From assembly GCF_041949975.1 (NCBI RefSeq), contig NZ_JBHFQG010000005.1, positions 62,001 through 126,000 on the forward strand: a stretch of DNA of 64,000 nucleotides, written 5' to 3'. A program made the position numbers and the translations under genes. The notes below the pieces were generated by a model. The model ran no database searches. It was not told the DNA's origin and saw only the letters and a program-made list of their open reading frames with translations. Position 1 is the first letter of the stretch. Each line of letters begins with the position of its first letter. The stretch is from Alteribacillus sp041949975. Lineage in GTDB: Bacteria; Bacillota; Bacilli; Bacillales; Marinococcaceae. Shown here piece after piece: positions 17,179 to 26,263 of this stretch.

Positions 17179-17832
17179 TTGAAGAAGATTGGAAAGTTTG
17201 TTTCATATACGGACCAGGTTTATCGGGAGCTGAAGGCTGCTATTATCAGCGGTGATATTCAGCAAGGGGACTTCCTGCAGGAACGTTCGATTGCTGAGAA
17301 GCTCGGTGTAAGCCGCACCCCCGTTAGAGAGGCAATTAAACGGCTGGAATTTGAAGACTGGGTGGAGACTCTGCCCTGGAAAGGGGTGGTTGTGAGAGAC
17401 ATCGACAGACAGGATATCATAGAGGTATTTCAATGCCGCTATGCCAATGAAGGTTTTGTCGGTGAACTAGTAGCTTCCGCTATTTCAGAGGAAAGCTTAG
17501 AGGAGCTAAAACAAATCAAGAAGAACATGGAAGCCTTAGCTTCTAAAAGCCGGCAGGAATTTATCAATGAAGACCGCAAATTTCACATGCACCTTGCTCA
17601 ATTAACCAATAACAGCCGTCTTGTACATTTTCTTGACCATCTAAGCGATCAAATGCTTCGTTTTGGGATTCTTGCAGTGAAAAATGAAGAAAGAATGAAA
17701 GGAACACTGCAGGAACATCAGGCTATTATTGATGCCCTGGAGACCAGATCTCCTGAAAAAACCAAAGAAGCGATTCACATACACATTGATAACAGTGAAG
17801 ATATATTATTAAATCTTGTAGACAATGAATAG
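17179..17832 (+). CDS. GntR-family (FCD/FadR-type) regulator
   Basis: 217 residues. Winged HTH at residues about 10-70 (GDFLQERSIAEKLGVSRTPVREAIKRLE) and an all-helical FCD ligand domain with metal-ligand-type residues (DRKFHMHLA, HLSDQM, HQAIIDALE, HIHIDNSE). The start is TTG at 17179 after GGGAGTGGAAGATA; the upstream in-frame extension crosses the promoter. It heads the operon and probably represses it until the substrate is present. Confidence 0.9.
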   Translation: MKKIGKFVSYTDQVYRELKAAIISGDIQQGDFLQERSIAEKLGVSRTPVREAIKRLEFEDWVETLPWKGVVVRDIDRQDIIEVFQCRYANEGFVGELVASAISEESLEELKQIKKNMEALASKSRQEFINEDRKFHMHLAQLTNNSRLVHFLDHLSDQMLRFGILAVKNEERMKGTLQEHQAIIDALETRSPEKTKEAIHIHIDNSEDILLNLVDNE

Positions 17833-17843
17833 GAGTGTCTGAG

Positions 17844-18548
17844 ATGCCATTACCGTCTATTTCTTTTTCCTTTCAATCCAACCAGGAATCTAAAACAGTG
17901 CCAATTCATTATGTTTATTGCATTGGCTACACCGGCCGGAACCAAGAAAAAGTACAAGCTCATGTAGAAGAGCTTGCTGAGCTGGGAGTCCCCCGCCCCA
18001 ATAACATTCCAGCGCTTTATCCGATGAGGCTTTCGAGCTTAACGACAGCGGAAGAAATTCAGGTGTCCGGAGCCGAAACTTCTGGGGAAGCAGAAATTGC
18101 ACTTATTTTCTCCAATGATGAACTTTTCGTCACCATTGGCAGCGACCATACCGACCGTGAACTCGAAACCGTCGATATCGGCAAATCCAAGCAGGTGTGC
18201 GACAAACCAATTGCAAAGGAAGCCTGGCCTATCGATGAAGTTCTCACCCACTGGGACGAATTAACGCTCTCTACAGAGATTCTGATTGATGGAGAATGGC
18301 AGCCTTATCAGAATGATAAATTCTCGGCCATCCTTTCGTTCGATAATATTGTAGAGATGCTTCAAAAGCGTTCGATTTCCATTAAAAAAGCAGTTTTCTT
18401 TGCAGGTACCGTTCCTCTTCTGGATGGATTTAAATTTGGGCAGGCTTACAAAATGGTTTTAAGTGACCCCGTCCTGAACAGAACGATCGAGTTAGAGTAT
18501 AAAGTGAAAGATTTAACCGCTGAAAAAAATGAGGTGAAAAACTCATGA
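17844..18548 (+). CDS. DUF2848 family protein
   Basis: 234 residues from the ATG at 17844 (AGGAG 8 bases upstream). Family features: N-terminal YCIGYTGRNQEKVQAHVEEL, YPMRLSSLTTAEEIQVSG, LFVTIGSDHTDRELETVDI, and C-terminal FFAGTVPLLDGFKFGQAYKM. DUF2848 proteins resemble fumarylacetoacetate hydrolase-like folds; no activity established to my knowledge. The gene overlaps the next by four bases (ATGA), so it acts in the same pathway as the nitrilase and TRAP carrier. Confidence 0.85.
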   Translation: MPLPSISFSFQSNQESKTVPIHYVYCIGYTGRNQEKVQAHVEELAELGVPRPNNIPALYPMRLSSLTTAEEIQVSGAETSGEAEIALIFSNDELFVTIGSDHTDRELETVDIGKSKQVCDKPIAKEAWPIDEVLTHWDELTLSTEILIDGEWQPYQNDKFSAILSFDNIVEMLQKRSISIKKAVFFAGTVPLLDGFKFGQAYKMVLSDPVLNRTIELEYKVKDLTAEKNEVKNS

Positions 18549-19339
18549 TTGTTTCTTCTTTGCAGATGGACATTATTCCAGGAGATCCTGCAGCCAACCG
18601 AGAAAAAGTCAAAAAATTGGTACAGGTTGAAATGGAGACAAACCATCCTGATTTGATTGTGCTCCCCGAAATGTGGACGACAGCTTACACTTTACCGGAG
18701 CTTAAAGATATTGCTGACCACGAAAACAGCGAAACTATTCCTTTTTTACAAAACCTTGCTTCACAGCACAACGTTCATCTTGTCGGCGGATCTATCGCTT
18801 ATCAAATAGAAGAAGATATGTTTAACCGGGCGCTCATCATCAACAACAAAGGTGAACTGGTTTATCACTATGACAAGCTTCACCTGGTTCCTATGCTTGA
18901 TGAACCATCGTATTTGACAGGTGGAAGAAATAAGGCCCAGATCTTTGAGCTCGATGGGCTGAAATTAGGCATTATCATTTGTTATGACCTTCGCTTTCCA
19001 GAGCTGATCCGGGCGCTTGCTCTTGAAGGAGCACAAGCTGTCTTTATCACAGCCGAGTGGCCTGAAGCAAGAACAGAGCATTGGAAGTATTTACAGCTGG
19101 CCCGGGCGATTGAAAACCAGGTATATATCATCTCCTGCAACCGGGTCGGTACCTATAACAATGTTGAATTTGCCGGAAAATCAATGACGATAGACCCGTG
19201 GGGGAATGTGCTCGCGGAAGGAAGCCAAAATCAAGAAGAAACAGTCCGTGCTGACATTCACCCCGAACAGGTCCAGGAGGTCCGGAAAAAAGTACCCGTC
19301 TTTGACAGCCGAGTACCTGAATACTACACCTATTACTAA
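18545..19339 (+). CDS. Carbon-nitrogen hydrolase (omega-amidase/nitrilase superfamily)
   Basis: 264 residues with the complete catalytic set: Glu42 (LPEMW), Lys111 (YDKLHLVPM), Cys146 (IICYDLRFPE). The spacing and RFPELIR motif match the Nit2/YafV omega-amidase branch, which hydrolyses alpha-keto acid omega-amides such as 2-oxoglutaramate; other short acid amides are possible. It sits between DUF2848 and a TRAP carboxylate transporter, so an imported amide-containing acid is the likely substrate source. Confidence 0.88.
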   Translation: MIVSSLQMDIIPGDPAANREKVKKLVQVEMETNHPDLIVLPEMWTTAYTLPELKDIADHENSETIPFLQNLASQHNVHLVGGSIAYQIEEDMFNRALIINNKGELVYHYDKLHLVPMLDEPSYLTGGRNKAQIFELDGLKLGIIICYDLRFPELIRALALEGAQAVFITAEWPEARTEHWKYLQLARAIENQVYIISCNRVGTYNNVEFAGKSMTIDPWGNVLAEGSQNQEETVRADIHPEQVQEVRKKVPVFDSRVPEYYTYY

Positions 19340-19358
19340 CATAAGGAGTGTTTTCATA

Positions 19359-20378
19359 ATGAAAAAATGGATTCTATCGACATTGGTTACTTGTTCCCTT
19401 GTTTTTGCAGCTGCTTGCGGAGGCGGCGGATCCGATAATGCCGGAGAGTCCGGCGGTGATACAGAAGAAAGCGTATCGCTAAAGCTTGCGCATACCGGTT
19501 CTGACTCCCACCAATACAACATTGCTGCAGAAAAATTTAAAGAACTCGTCGAAGAAAAAACAGATGGTTCTGTGACCATAGAAATTCACGGTAATGCGAA
19601 TCTTGGAAGTGAAGATGAAGCAGTAGAACAAATTCTAGACGGTACATTAGATATGACGACCGTAGCAGCGGACAGCTCTTTTGCTAATACGGTACCGGAA
19701 ATGAACGTTTTCGGTATTCCTTATATCTTTGAAGACCGCGACCATGTGTATAGCGTCATGGATGGAGAAATTGGTGATGAGCTGATGGAAAATGTAGAAG
19801 AGAAAAACATGACAGGCCTTGGATACTGGGAAGTAGGCTTCCGTCATCTAACAAACAATGAAAAAGAAATTACTACTCCTGAAGATGTACAAGGCCTGAA
19901 GGTTCGCGTGCAGCCATCTAAAGTGTGGGAAGCTCATATGAACGCACTAGGAGCCAGCCCTACGCCAGTAGACTTTAATGAACTCTATTCCGCGCTGGAT
20001 CAAGGGGTTGTCGACGGACAGGAAAACCCGCTGCCAACCATTGACTCTATGAAATTTTATGAAGTACAAGACTATGTTTCTCTAACCGCTCATACGTACT
20101 CTCCAGCGATCACTGTAGCAAGCAATAATGCTTGGGACAAGCTCAGCGAAGACCAGCAGGCAGCTGTCCAGGAAGCTGTTGATGAAACGACCGAATACCA
20201 GCGTGAAGAGCTTGAAAACAAAGAAGAAGAAATATTAGAAACATTAGAAGAAAACGGGGTTACGATTACAGAAGATGTGGACCGTGAAGCATTTAGTGAA
20301 GCAACTTCTGAAGTCAAGGATGTTCTATCTGAAGAAGTACCGTCCTCCCTGCTCGAAGACATTGAAGCAGCGAAGTAA
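19359..20378 (+). CDS. dctP: TRAP transporter solute-binding lipoprotein DctP
   Basis: 339 residues from ATG 19359 (AAGGAGTGTTTTCATA). Lipoprotein signal with lipobox VFAAAC. DctP family motifs: LKLAHTGSDSHQYNIAAEKFKELVEEKT, GLKVRVQPSKVWEAHMNALGASPTPV (conserved substrate-carboxylate Arg in KVRVQPS), ELYSALDQGVVDGQENPL. Anchored outside the membrane, it delivers a carboxylate to the DctQM permease. Confidence 0.93.
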   Translation: MKKWILSTLVTCSLVFAAACGGGGSDNAGESGGDTEESVSLKLAHTGSDSHQYNIAAEKFKELVEEKTDGSVTIEIHGNANLGSEDEAVEQILDGTLDMTTVAADSSFANTVPEMNVFGIPYIFEDRDHVYSVMDGEIGDELMENVEEKNMTGLGYWEVGFRHLTNNEKEITTPEDVQGLKVRVQPSKVWEAHMNALGASPTPVDFNELYSALDQGVVDGQENPLPTIDSMKFYEVQDYVSLTAHTYSPAITVASNNAWDKLSEDQQAAVQEAVDETTEYQREELENKEEEILETLEENGVTITEDVDREAFSEATSEVKDVLSEEVPSSLLEDIEAAK

Positions 20379-20432
20379 TTAGAAAAACTTGGGTTACCAC
20401 CAATTCCCAATGGCGGAAGCCTAAAAAAAAGT

Positions 20433-20458
20433 CCGGGTGTTCTCGCGAGAGCATCCGG
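20433..20458 (+). terminator. Intercistronic hairpin between dctP and dctQ
   Basis: A near-perfect stem CCGGGTGTTCTC/GAGAGCATCCGG without a T-run. It probably stabilises dctP mRNA or attenuates the permease genes, giving more binding protein than permease. Confidence 0.6.
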
Positions 20459-20494
20459 CCCTTTACTAACAGGATGTAGAAATGAGGGGGAAAC

Positions 20495-20947
20495 ATGAAA
20501 ACATTTGACACCCTGCTTATAAAATTCATTAAATTAATCATGTTTCTATGCTTGGCCGCTACTGTGTTCGTAACATTTCTTCAAGTTTTTTACCGTTACG
20601 TTCTCGGGCAGTCGCTGGCCTGGTCGCAGGAATTCGTTTTGATTACGTTTGTTTATGCAGTGTTAATGGGAGCCGTTGTCTGTATCTACTACAAAGACCA
20701 CCTTCAAGTAGACCTCCTGGATAACTCGCCAGCATGGCTGCAAAAAACCGCAACGATCCTGGAATTTGTGATTGTTTCCTTTTTCATCGTTATTTTCATT
20801 TACTATGGCTTTGACCTGGTACAAAACAACTTTGCTTCCGGCCAAACTGTAGGTATTCTTCCGATTCAATCCGCTTATGTCTACCTTGCCATACCAATAA
20901 GCGGCATTCTCATGCTTTATTTCCACGTTAGGCAGGTGATTCGATGA
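20495..20947 (+). CDS. dctQ: TRAP transporter small permease DctQ
   Basis: 150 residues with four membrane helices and the family pattern FYRYVLGQSLAWSQEFVLITFVY, then KDHLQVDLL. Small membrane subunit that joins DctM. It overlaps dctM by four bases. Confidence 0.92.
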   Translation: MKTFDTLLIKFIKLIMFLCLAATVFVTFLQVFYRYVLGQSLAWSQEFVLITFVYAVLMGAVVCIYYKDHLQVDLLDNSPAWLQKTATILEFVIVSFFIVIFIYYGFDLVQNNFASGQTVGILPIQSAYVYLAIPISGILMLYFHVRQVIR

Positions 20948-22233
20948 TTTGGCTCATTCCTTTATTATTTGGATTAATATTACTTCGTGTTCCGATTGCT
21001 TTTGCACTTGGAGCCGTATCCATGCTCGGAATTATTCTCACAGAGCCAAGCCTGCTGATTAACGTTCCCCGCCAGATCTACGGAGGGATTGAAAGCTTCA
21101 GCTTGATTGCTGTGCCGCTGTTTATACTTGCCGGAGAAGTGATGACAAGAGGCGGAATCTCGGAAAGATTAATACGCTTTTCACAAATGCTTGTCGGATT
21201 TATGCCAGGCGGCCTTGCGATGGTTGTTATTGTAGCCAGCATGTTTTTCTCCGCCTTAACAGGAACAGCCATTGCTGCAGCAGCTGCCATTGGCGGAATG
21301 ATGCTGCCTGCGATGAAAAGAGAAAACTATGATACAGGTTTTTCAGCCAGCCTGGTCGCAACCTCAGCCACGATCGGCCCAATTATTCCGCCTAGTATTG
21401 TATTGATTCTCTTTGGCGTGATTGCGAGCGTATCGATCGGTGATTTGTTTATTGCCGGATTTGTTCCAGGGATCCTGATGGGACTTGGATTGATGGTATA
21501 CAGTTTTATTATGGGTAAAAAAAATAACTACAAAGCCCGGGAGTCCCTCCCCCGCCCAGGTGAATTTTTCCGCGGACTGGTGGACGCGATGCTTGCTTTG
21601 ATTATGCCTCTTATCATCATAGGTGGAATCATTTCAGGTATTTTCACCGCTACCGAGTCAGGCGTTGTGGCAGTCGTTTACGCTTTAATTATCGGCATGT
21701 TCGTTTATAAAGAGCTCAGCTTAAAAGATTTGAAAGATGTTTTTATCGAAACAGGAAAAACAACGGCTTCGATTGTTTTTCTCATTGGAACAGCGTCATT
21801 GTTTATTTGGTTTTTGTCTTATAAAAACATTCCATCTCAATTAACAGAAATGCTCGGTCCCGTTGCAGAAAATCCAATCATGCTGCTGCTTGTCATTAAT
21901 ATTATTCTGCTGCTCGCAGGCACATTTATTGATACGATCAGCGCTGTTTCGATTTTCACACCACTCTTCCTGCCGCTTGTAACCGCAGCAGGGATTGACC
22001 CGGTTCATTTCGGAATTATAATGGCCGTGAACTTAACCATCGGTATGGCGACACCACCGCTTGGAGTGACCTTGTTTGTGACAGCTAGAATTGCGCAGAT
22101 TAAAGTGCAGGAAATGTTCAAGCACCTCTTCCCGCAAGTGGGTATCTTAATCGCGGTGCTGCTGATCATTACGTACATTCCGGAGATCAGTCTGTATCTG
22201 CCTGAGCTTTACCGTGAGATCTTTAATGTGTAG
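20944..22233 (+). CDS. dctM: TRAP transporter large permease DctM
   Basis: 429 residues, about 12 hydrophobic segments. Family motifs GGIESFSLIAVPLFILAGE, FFSALTGTAIAAAAAIG, ATSATIGPIIPPSIV and IDTISAVSIFTPLFLP identify the sodium-coupled transport subunit. Complete and intact; ends just before a degenerate intergenic array. Confidence 0.93.
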   Translation: MIWLIPLLFGLILLRVPIAFALGAVSMLGIILTEPSLLINVPRQIYGGIESFSLIAVPLFILAGEVMTRGGISERLIRFSQMLVGFMPGGLAMVVIVASMFFSALTGTAIAAAAAIGGMMLPAMKRENYDTGFSASLVATSATIGPIIPPSIVLILFGVIASVSIGDLFIAGFVPGILMGLGLMVYSFIMGKKNNYKARESLPRPGEFFRGLVDAMLALIMPLIIIGGIISGIFTATESGVVAVVYALIIGMFVYKELSLKDLKDVFIETGKTTASIVFLIGTASLFIWFLSYKNIPSQLTEMLGPVAENPIMLLLVINIILLLAGTFIDTISAVSIFTPLFLPLVTAAGIDPVHFGIIMAVNLTIGMATPPLGVTLFVTARIAQIKVQEMFKHLFPQVGILIAVLLIITYIPEISLYLPELYREIFNV

Positions 22234-22234
22234 A

Positions 22235-22395
22235 AAAGTGCGTTGGGCGGAGTGCTGAAATCGGCGAGATAACCACTGAATTTATTTCTCTTAGCGCCGA
22301 ATTTGGCCAGAGAAGGGCTGAAACCGGATTTCTAAGAGCTGAATTCGGCCAAAAAAGAGCTGAATCAACCAATCTAACCGCTGAACCCCCTAAAG
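22235..22395. repeat. Degenerate CTGAATTCGGCC array (array E)
   Basis: Seven loosely conserved copies of CTGAAWYCGG-type units, mostly 21-25 bases apart, fill the gap between dctM and the DUF1445 gene. No hairpin or reading frame. Confidence 0.55.
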
Positions 22396-22431
22396 CCAAG
22401 AGCTATTTTTTTAAAAAAAGGAGGCAAGCTG

Positions 22432-23205
22432 ATGCAGGAACCAAAAGAGCTTCGAAAAAAAATACGGGAAGGTGCGTTTCATCAGCCTACGTCCGGCTAC
22501 TGCCCTTCCTATGTTCAAGCCAATGTCGTCATTGTGCCAAAACAATATGCCTTTGATTTCTTTCTATTTGCTTATCGCAACCAGCAAGCGTGCCCACTCA
22601 TCGATGTACTGGACGCCGGGGAATATAAATCCCGGCTGGCGATAGGTTCTGATATCCGAACCGATGTCCCTAGGTACCGTGTCTATCAAAACGGTGAATT
22701 GGTAAACGAACTAAGTACCATTCATGATCTCTGGCAGGACGACATGGTTACCTTTTTGATCGGCTGCAGCTTTACATTTGAAAGCATACTAATAGATGAA
22801 GGAATCCCACTCCGACATGTAGAGGAAAACAAAAATGTTGCGATGTATGTGACGAACCGTCCCACAGACAGCACGGCAGTGTTTCACGGTCCTCTCGTTG
22901 TTTCGATGAGACCGATTCACCGAGACCTTGTAAAAAAAGCCGGTGACATCACCGCACAGCATCCGAACATGCACGGAGCTCCCGTTCATATCGGCGATCC
23001 ATCCGAGCTCGGGATAACCGACCTCAGCTCCCCCGATTTCGGAGAAGCCGTCACGATAAAAGAGGACGAGGTGCCTGTCTTCTGGGCATGCGGGGTCACC
23101 CCGCAAATGGCTGCTGTCCAAAGCAAGCTGCCGCTTATGATCACCCACTCCCCCGGTCATATGTTTGTAACAGATGTGACGAACGAGGAGTTTTTGAAAA
23201 AATAG
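22432..23205 (+). CDS. Putative hydro-lyase, DUF1445/YcsI family
   Basis: 257 residues; start after AAAAAAGGAGGCAAGCTG. Family motifs: HQPTSGYCPSYVQANVVIVPK, FLIGCSFTFESILIDEGIPLRH, VVSMRPI, HGAPVHIGDPSELGI, FWACGVTPQMA and ITHSPGHMFVTD. The related human domain (DGLUCY) is a D-glutamate cyclase, so a 5-oxoproline or glutamate-type substrate is possible. It follows the amidase/TRAP operon in the same orientation after a 200-base gap. Confidence 0.88.
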   Translation: MQEPKELRKKIREGAFHQPTSGYCPSYVQANVVIVPKQYAFDFFLFAYRNQQACPLIDVLDAGEYKSRLAIGSDIRTDVPRYRVYQNGELVNELSTIHDLWQDDMVTFLIGCSFTFESILIDEGIPLRHVEENKNVAMYVTNRPTDSTAVFHGPLVVSMRPIHRDLVKKAGDITAQHPNMHGAPVHIGDPSELGITDLSSPDFGEAVTIKEDEVPVFWACGVTPQMAAVQSKLPLMITHSPGHMFVTDVTNEEFLKK

Positions 23206-23229
23206 TTACCAAACAGTTCGGCTGTTGCT

Positions 23230-24279
23230 TTATTCTAGTTTCACTAATATTTTGATTTGGCTTTTGTCTTCGGCCAGTTGTTCAAAGCCTTCTTCTACGA
23301 CCTGGTCGAGGTTAATTTTATTAGTAATCAGCTTATCTCCACTAAAATATCCCTGCTTCATTAATTCCATTACCGCCGGATAAACATGCCGGTAAGCGAT
23401 GATACCTTTAACTGTTTTTTCTTTAATGACAAGGTCATTTGGCTCTATAGAGGCATCGGATTCCCAGATGCTGACGATAACGGATTCTCCGCCATTGTGG
23501 GTGCTGTTGATGCATTGGTTTAATACATCTGGAATTCCGGTGACTTCATACGACACGTCTACTCCACTCTTGGTCAAACGTTTGATTTCTTCAACAGGAT
23601 CTGCTTTAGTGGGATCAATCACATTTGCGCCGAGTTCTTCGGCAAGATTTTTTCTCGAATCAGAAACTTCTACGGCATAAATGGTCGATGCTCCGGCAGC
23701 TTTTAAAGCCTCAATCACGAGTAAACCAATCGGTCCGGCTCCGAAAACAGCAGCGGTATCTCCTGCTTTTAGTGAGCTTTGACGAACAGCATGCAGTGTC
23801 ACTGCGGCAGGCTCTACTAGTGCTCCTTGTTCATAGGATAACTCCTCTGGCAGTTTGTGAGCCATATGTTCTCCGACAACGGTATATTCGGAAAAACCGC
23901 CTCCGCCGCCAGATAATCCGTGAAATCCTAGTAGGTCAGAGAGATTGTATTTTTCGTCTTCATATTTCCCGTTTGAATGGGGAGCTAGAATTGGTTCAAT
24001 TGCAACCCGGTCTCCTGCTTTTAACTTGGACACTCCTTCGCCCGTTTCAACGACTTCTCCGGCAAATTCATGTCCCATCACAATTGGAGCTTTGTCTTTA
24101 CTAATTGGATGAGGTTCTTCAGTTGGAATGAAAATAGGGCCTGCTAAGTATTCATGCAGGTCACTTCCGCAAATCCCGCACCATTTCACTTTTACTTTGA
24201 CTTCATGCTCAGAAACCTTTGGCTCCTCTACCTCTTCTACTCTCAGGTCTTTCGCACCATGCCATACAGCCGCTTTCAT
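23230..24279 (-). CDS. bdhA: Zinc-dependent (R,R)-butanediol dehydrogenase
   Basis: 349 residues from ATG 24279 (AAGGAGGGAATGGAAT). Medium-chain dehydrogenase with catalytic zinc ligands in WCGICGSDLHEY and GHEFAGEV, and Rossmann motif VFGAGPIGLLVIEAL. The insertion IFIPTEEPHPISKDKAP is typical of BdhA, which interconverts acetoin and 2,3-butanediol. Monocistronic, convergent with the DUF1445 gene. Related polyol dehydrogenase activity cannot be excluded. Confidence 0.85.
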   Translation of the reverse strand: MKAAVWHGAKDLRVEEVEEPKVSEHEVKVKVKWCGICGSDLHEYLAGPIFIPTEEPHPISKDKAPIVMGHEFAGEVVETGEGVSKLKAGDRVAIEPILAPHSNGKYEDEKYNLSDLLGFHGLSGGGGGFSEYTVVGEHMAHKLPEELSYEQGALVEPAAVTLHAVRQSSLKAGDTAAVFGAGPIGLLVIEALKAAGASTIYAVEVSDSRKNLAEELGANVIDPTKADPVEEIKRLTKSGVDVSYEVTGIPDVLNQCINSTHNGGESVIVSIWESDASIEPNDLVIKEKTVKGIIAYRHVYPAVMELMKQGYFSGDKLITNKINLDQVVEEGFEQLAEDKSQIKILVKLE

Positions 24280-24392
24280 ATTCCATTCCCTCCTTGAAAT
24301 GTTGCATCGCCTATTTATTCTGTCATTTTTGCTCGAAACCCTTCTTTCATGATGTAGAAAAATCATATATATTCTGTGAGGCAGATCACAAA

Positions 24393-25421
24393 TTACTTGA
24401 TCTGCTGATAAGTTTCTTCATCACAGATCACAAACAAACGTGCATTTTCAGGGATATTCTCATCTAACTTCCGGTTAATATTCAAATTCTCTCCGTTCGA
24501 GACAAGGGTGGCTCCTTCTGCTAACAATTCATCAAAAGCATCACGGTAGGTGCTCCAATGAGGACGCTTCCCTATTTCATAAAGGTCATCCCCGTGCTGC
24601 TTGGAAAGAAGCTGTGACATAATCCTTGAGCTTCCGGGATGAAAAGCAGAACGAACCGCCATCTGCGAAATCGTGTCCGTGCTTAAAATAAACTCATCAA
24701 TATCAACGTGCACAAAATTCTCCACGTTGTTGCGGTCCTTTACTTCCACAATTGTATAAATGTCTCCATAATACCGCTCAATGGTGGTGGCAATTAAGAG
24801 CGTTTTGCCGTCTACAAAGGAAGCGTCTTGAATGAAATTGCCGAAGTCCGTGACTTCATTGGCAAACACAAACACCGCTCTTGCTTCTTTTAGGTTCGCT
24901 TGTTCCAAAGTCGCCTGCTGAATCGGATTTCCCTGCACATAATGCACCCGCTCATGAGCCATAGGTGTTTTTTCAAGCTGATCAATTAATACAATTTGTG
25001 CTTCCGAATCACTTTGTAAAATTTCCTGAATAGCTAATTTTGCGTTCGTGCTCCAGTCAATGATGACAAAATGGTTTGTCCCGGTAAAATCCATTTTCCC
25101 CTGCTCCTTTCTTCGCTGAAAGAGAAAGATTTGGTCTACTACTTTACTGATCACAATCGAAATAAGACCGATGCCGAATATATACAGTGCCATGGCTAAA
25201 AGCTTGCCGGCAGCCGTTGTTGGAGAAAAATCCCCGTATCCCACGGTGGTAACCGTCGTCATCACCCACCAAAACCCGTTAAAAGGATTTTCAAAGGTTT
25301 CCGGTTCAAGCGCATAAATAAGGACCGAACTTATTCCGATAAGAATAAGAGAAGATAAAAAAACCAATCGATTGCTGACAGAAATCAGCCTGTAAAACAG
25401 CCTTTGAAAAATGATCATCAA
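24393..25421 (-). CDS. Potassium channel with RCK/TrkA-N domains (YugO-like)
   Basis: 342 residues. Two membrane helices flank the pore loop with selectivity filter TVGYGD (residues about 60-66). A cytoplasmic RCK (TrkA-N) domain follows from KMDFTGTNHFVIIDWS, and a second RCK-like domain ends the protein. Resembles MthK and Bacillus YugO, which mediates K+ release in biofilm signalling. Monocistronic. Confidence 0.9.
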   Translation of the reverse strand: MMIIFQRLFYRLISVSNRLVFLSSLILIGISSVLIYALEPETFENPFNGFWWVMTTVTTVGYGDFSPTTAAGKLLAMALYIFGIGLISIVISKVVDQIFLFQRRKEQGKMDFTGTNHFVIIDWSTNAKLAIQEILQSDSEAQIVLIDQLEKTPMAHERVHYVQGNPIQQATLEQANLKEARAVFVFANEVTDFGNFIQDASFVDGKTLLIATTIERYYGDIYTIVEVKDRNNVENFVHVDIDEFILSTDTISQMAVRSAFHPGSSRIMSQLLSKQHGDDLYEIGKRPHWSTYRDAFDELLAEGATLVSNGENLNINRKLDENIPENARLFVICDEETYQQIK

Positions 25422-25588
25422 CCCGCCCCCTTTTATTTTTCGGCTAAAATTATATTAACAGGTATCAAGCGCCTCTACATAGAAGGAAGACTTCTTTTGA
25501 CATTACACTCAGCGCTTATTGCTCGTTTACATAAACTATAATATACTAACTTAAGACCTACAACCAAATAAGGGGGGGGAAGAGAACG

Positions 25589-26259
25589 ATGAGAAAAAAG
25601 CTTGCCGCTTTAACTTTAGCAGCGTCCATAAGTACCGGGGTATTTGGTACTTCCGCTCAAGCTGCCAGTCCCTTTGAAGATATTTCTGAGGATTTTTGGG
25701 GATATGACGATGTGACGGCTTTGACAGAACAAGCCATAATTAATGGATACCCCGATGACACATATCGGCCGAATCAATCATTAACAAGAGCTCAAAGCGC
25801 CATGATTATCGGAAGAGCATTGGATGTAGATTTAGAGGCTCCTTCCATGCACCAGTTTTCCGACATACACTCTGATACGAGTGGAGCTATTACATTCATT
25901 CCTTAACGAACGAAGGGATATTTTCAAAGTCTGATAACTTCCATCCCAATAATCCGTTAACCCGGGCACAAATGGCATAAATTCTAGTCCTTGCTTTTGA
26001 CTTAGACGGCAGCAGCGATAAAACCTTTGAAGACATCGGTCCAGACCACTGGGCGGCCTACTAAATTGATATCCTTGTTGCTACCGGTATTACAACCGGA
26101 ACGTCTGATACGGAATTCGATCCGAATGAATTAATTAACCGCGGGCAGATGGCAGCGTTTATTAATCGCACGTTACAATATGTAGAAGATACAACAGATG
26201 AACTTCGGATAGAAGATGTTAAAAACAGTATATCTTTTTTCCATGCAACTAGAGGGTGA
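25589..26259 (+). pseudogene. SLH-domain surface protein pseudogene
   Basis: Signal peptide (MRKKLAALTLAASIS..SAQA) and a first SLH domain (PFEDISEDFWGYDDVTALTEQ..GYPDDTYRPNQSLTRAQ) are intact. The frame shifts near 25890 (then YIHSLTNEGIFSKSDNFHPNNPLTRAQMA), and TAA codons interrupt the second and third SLH domains at 25978-25980 and 26062-26064. It ends at 26259, five bases before the flagellin start. Formerly an exported cell-wall-anchored protein. Confidence 0.85.
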
Positions 26260-26263
26260 TCTA

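Noticed and set aside
18430..18646. Minus-strand frames opposite the nitrilase start
   Set aside because: Antisense to well-conserved catalytic coding sequence.
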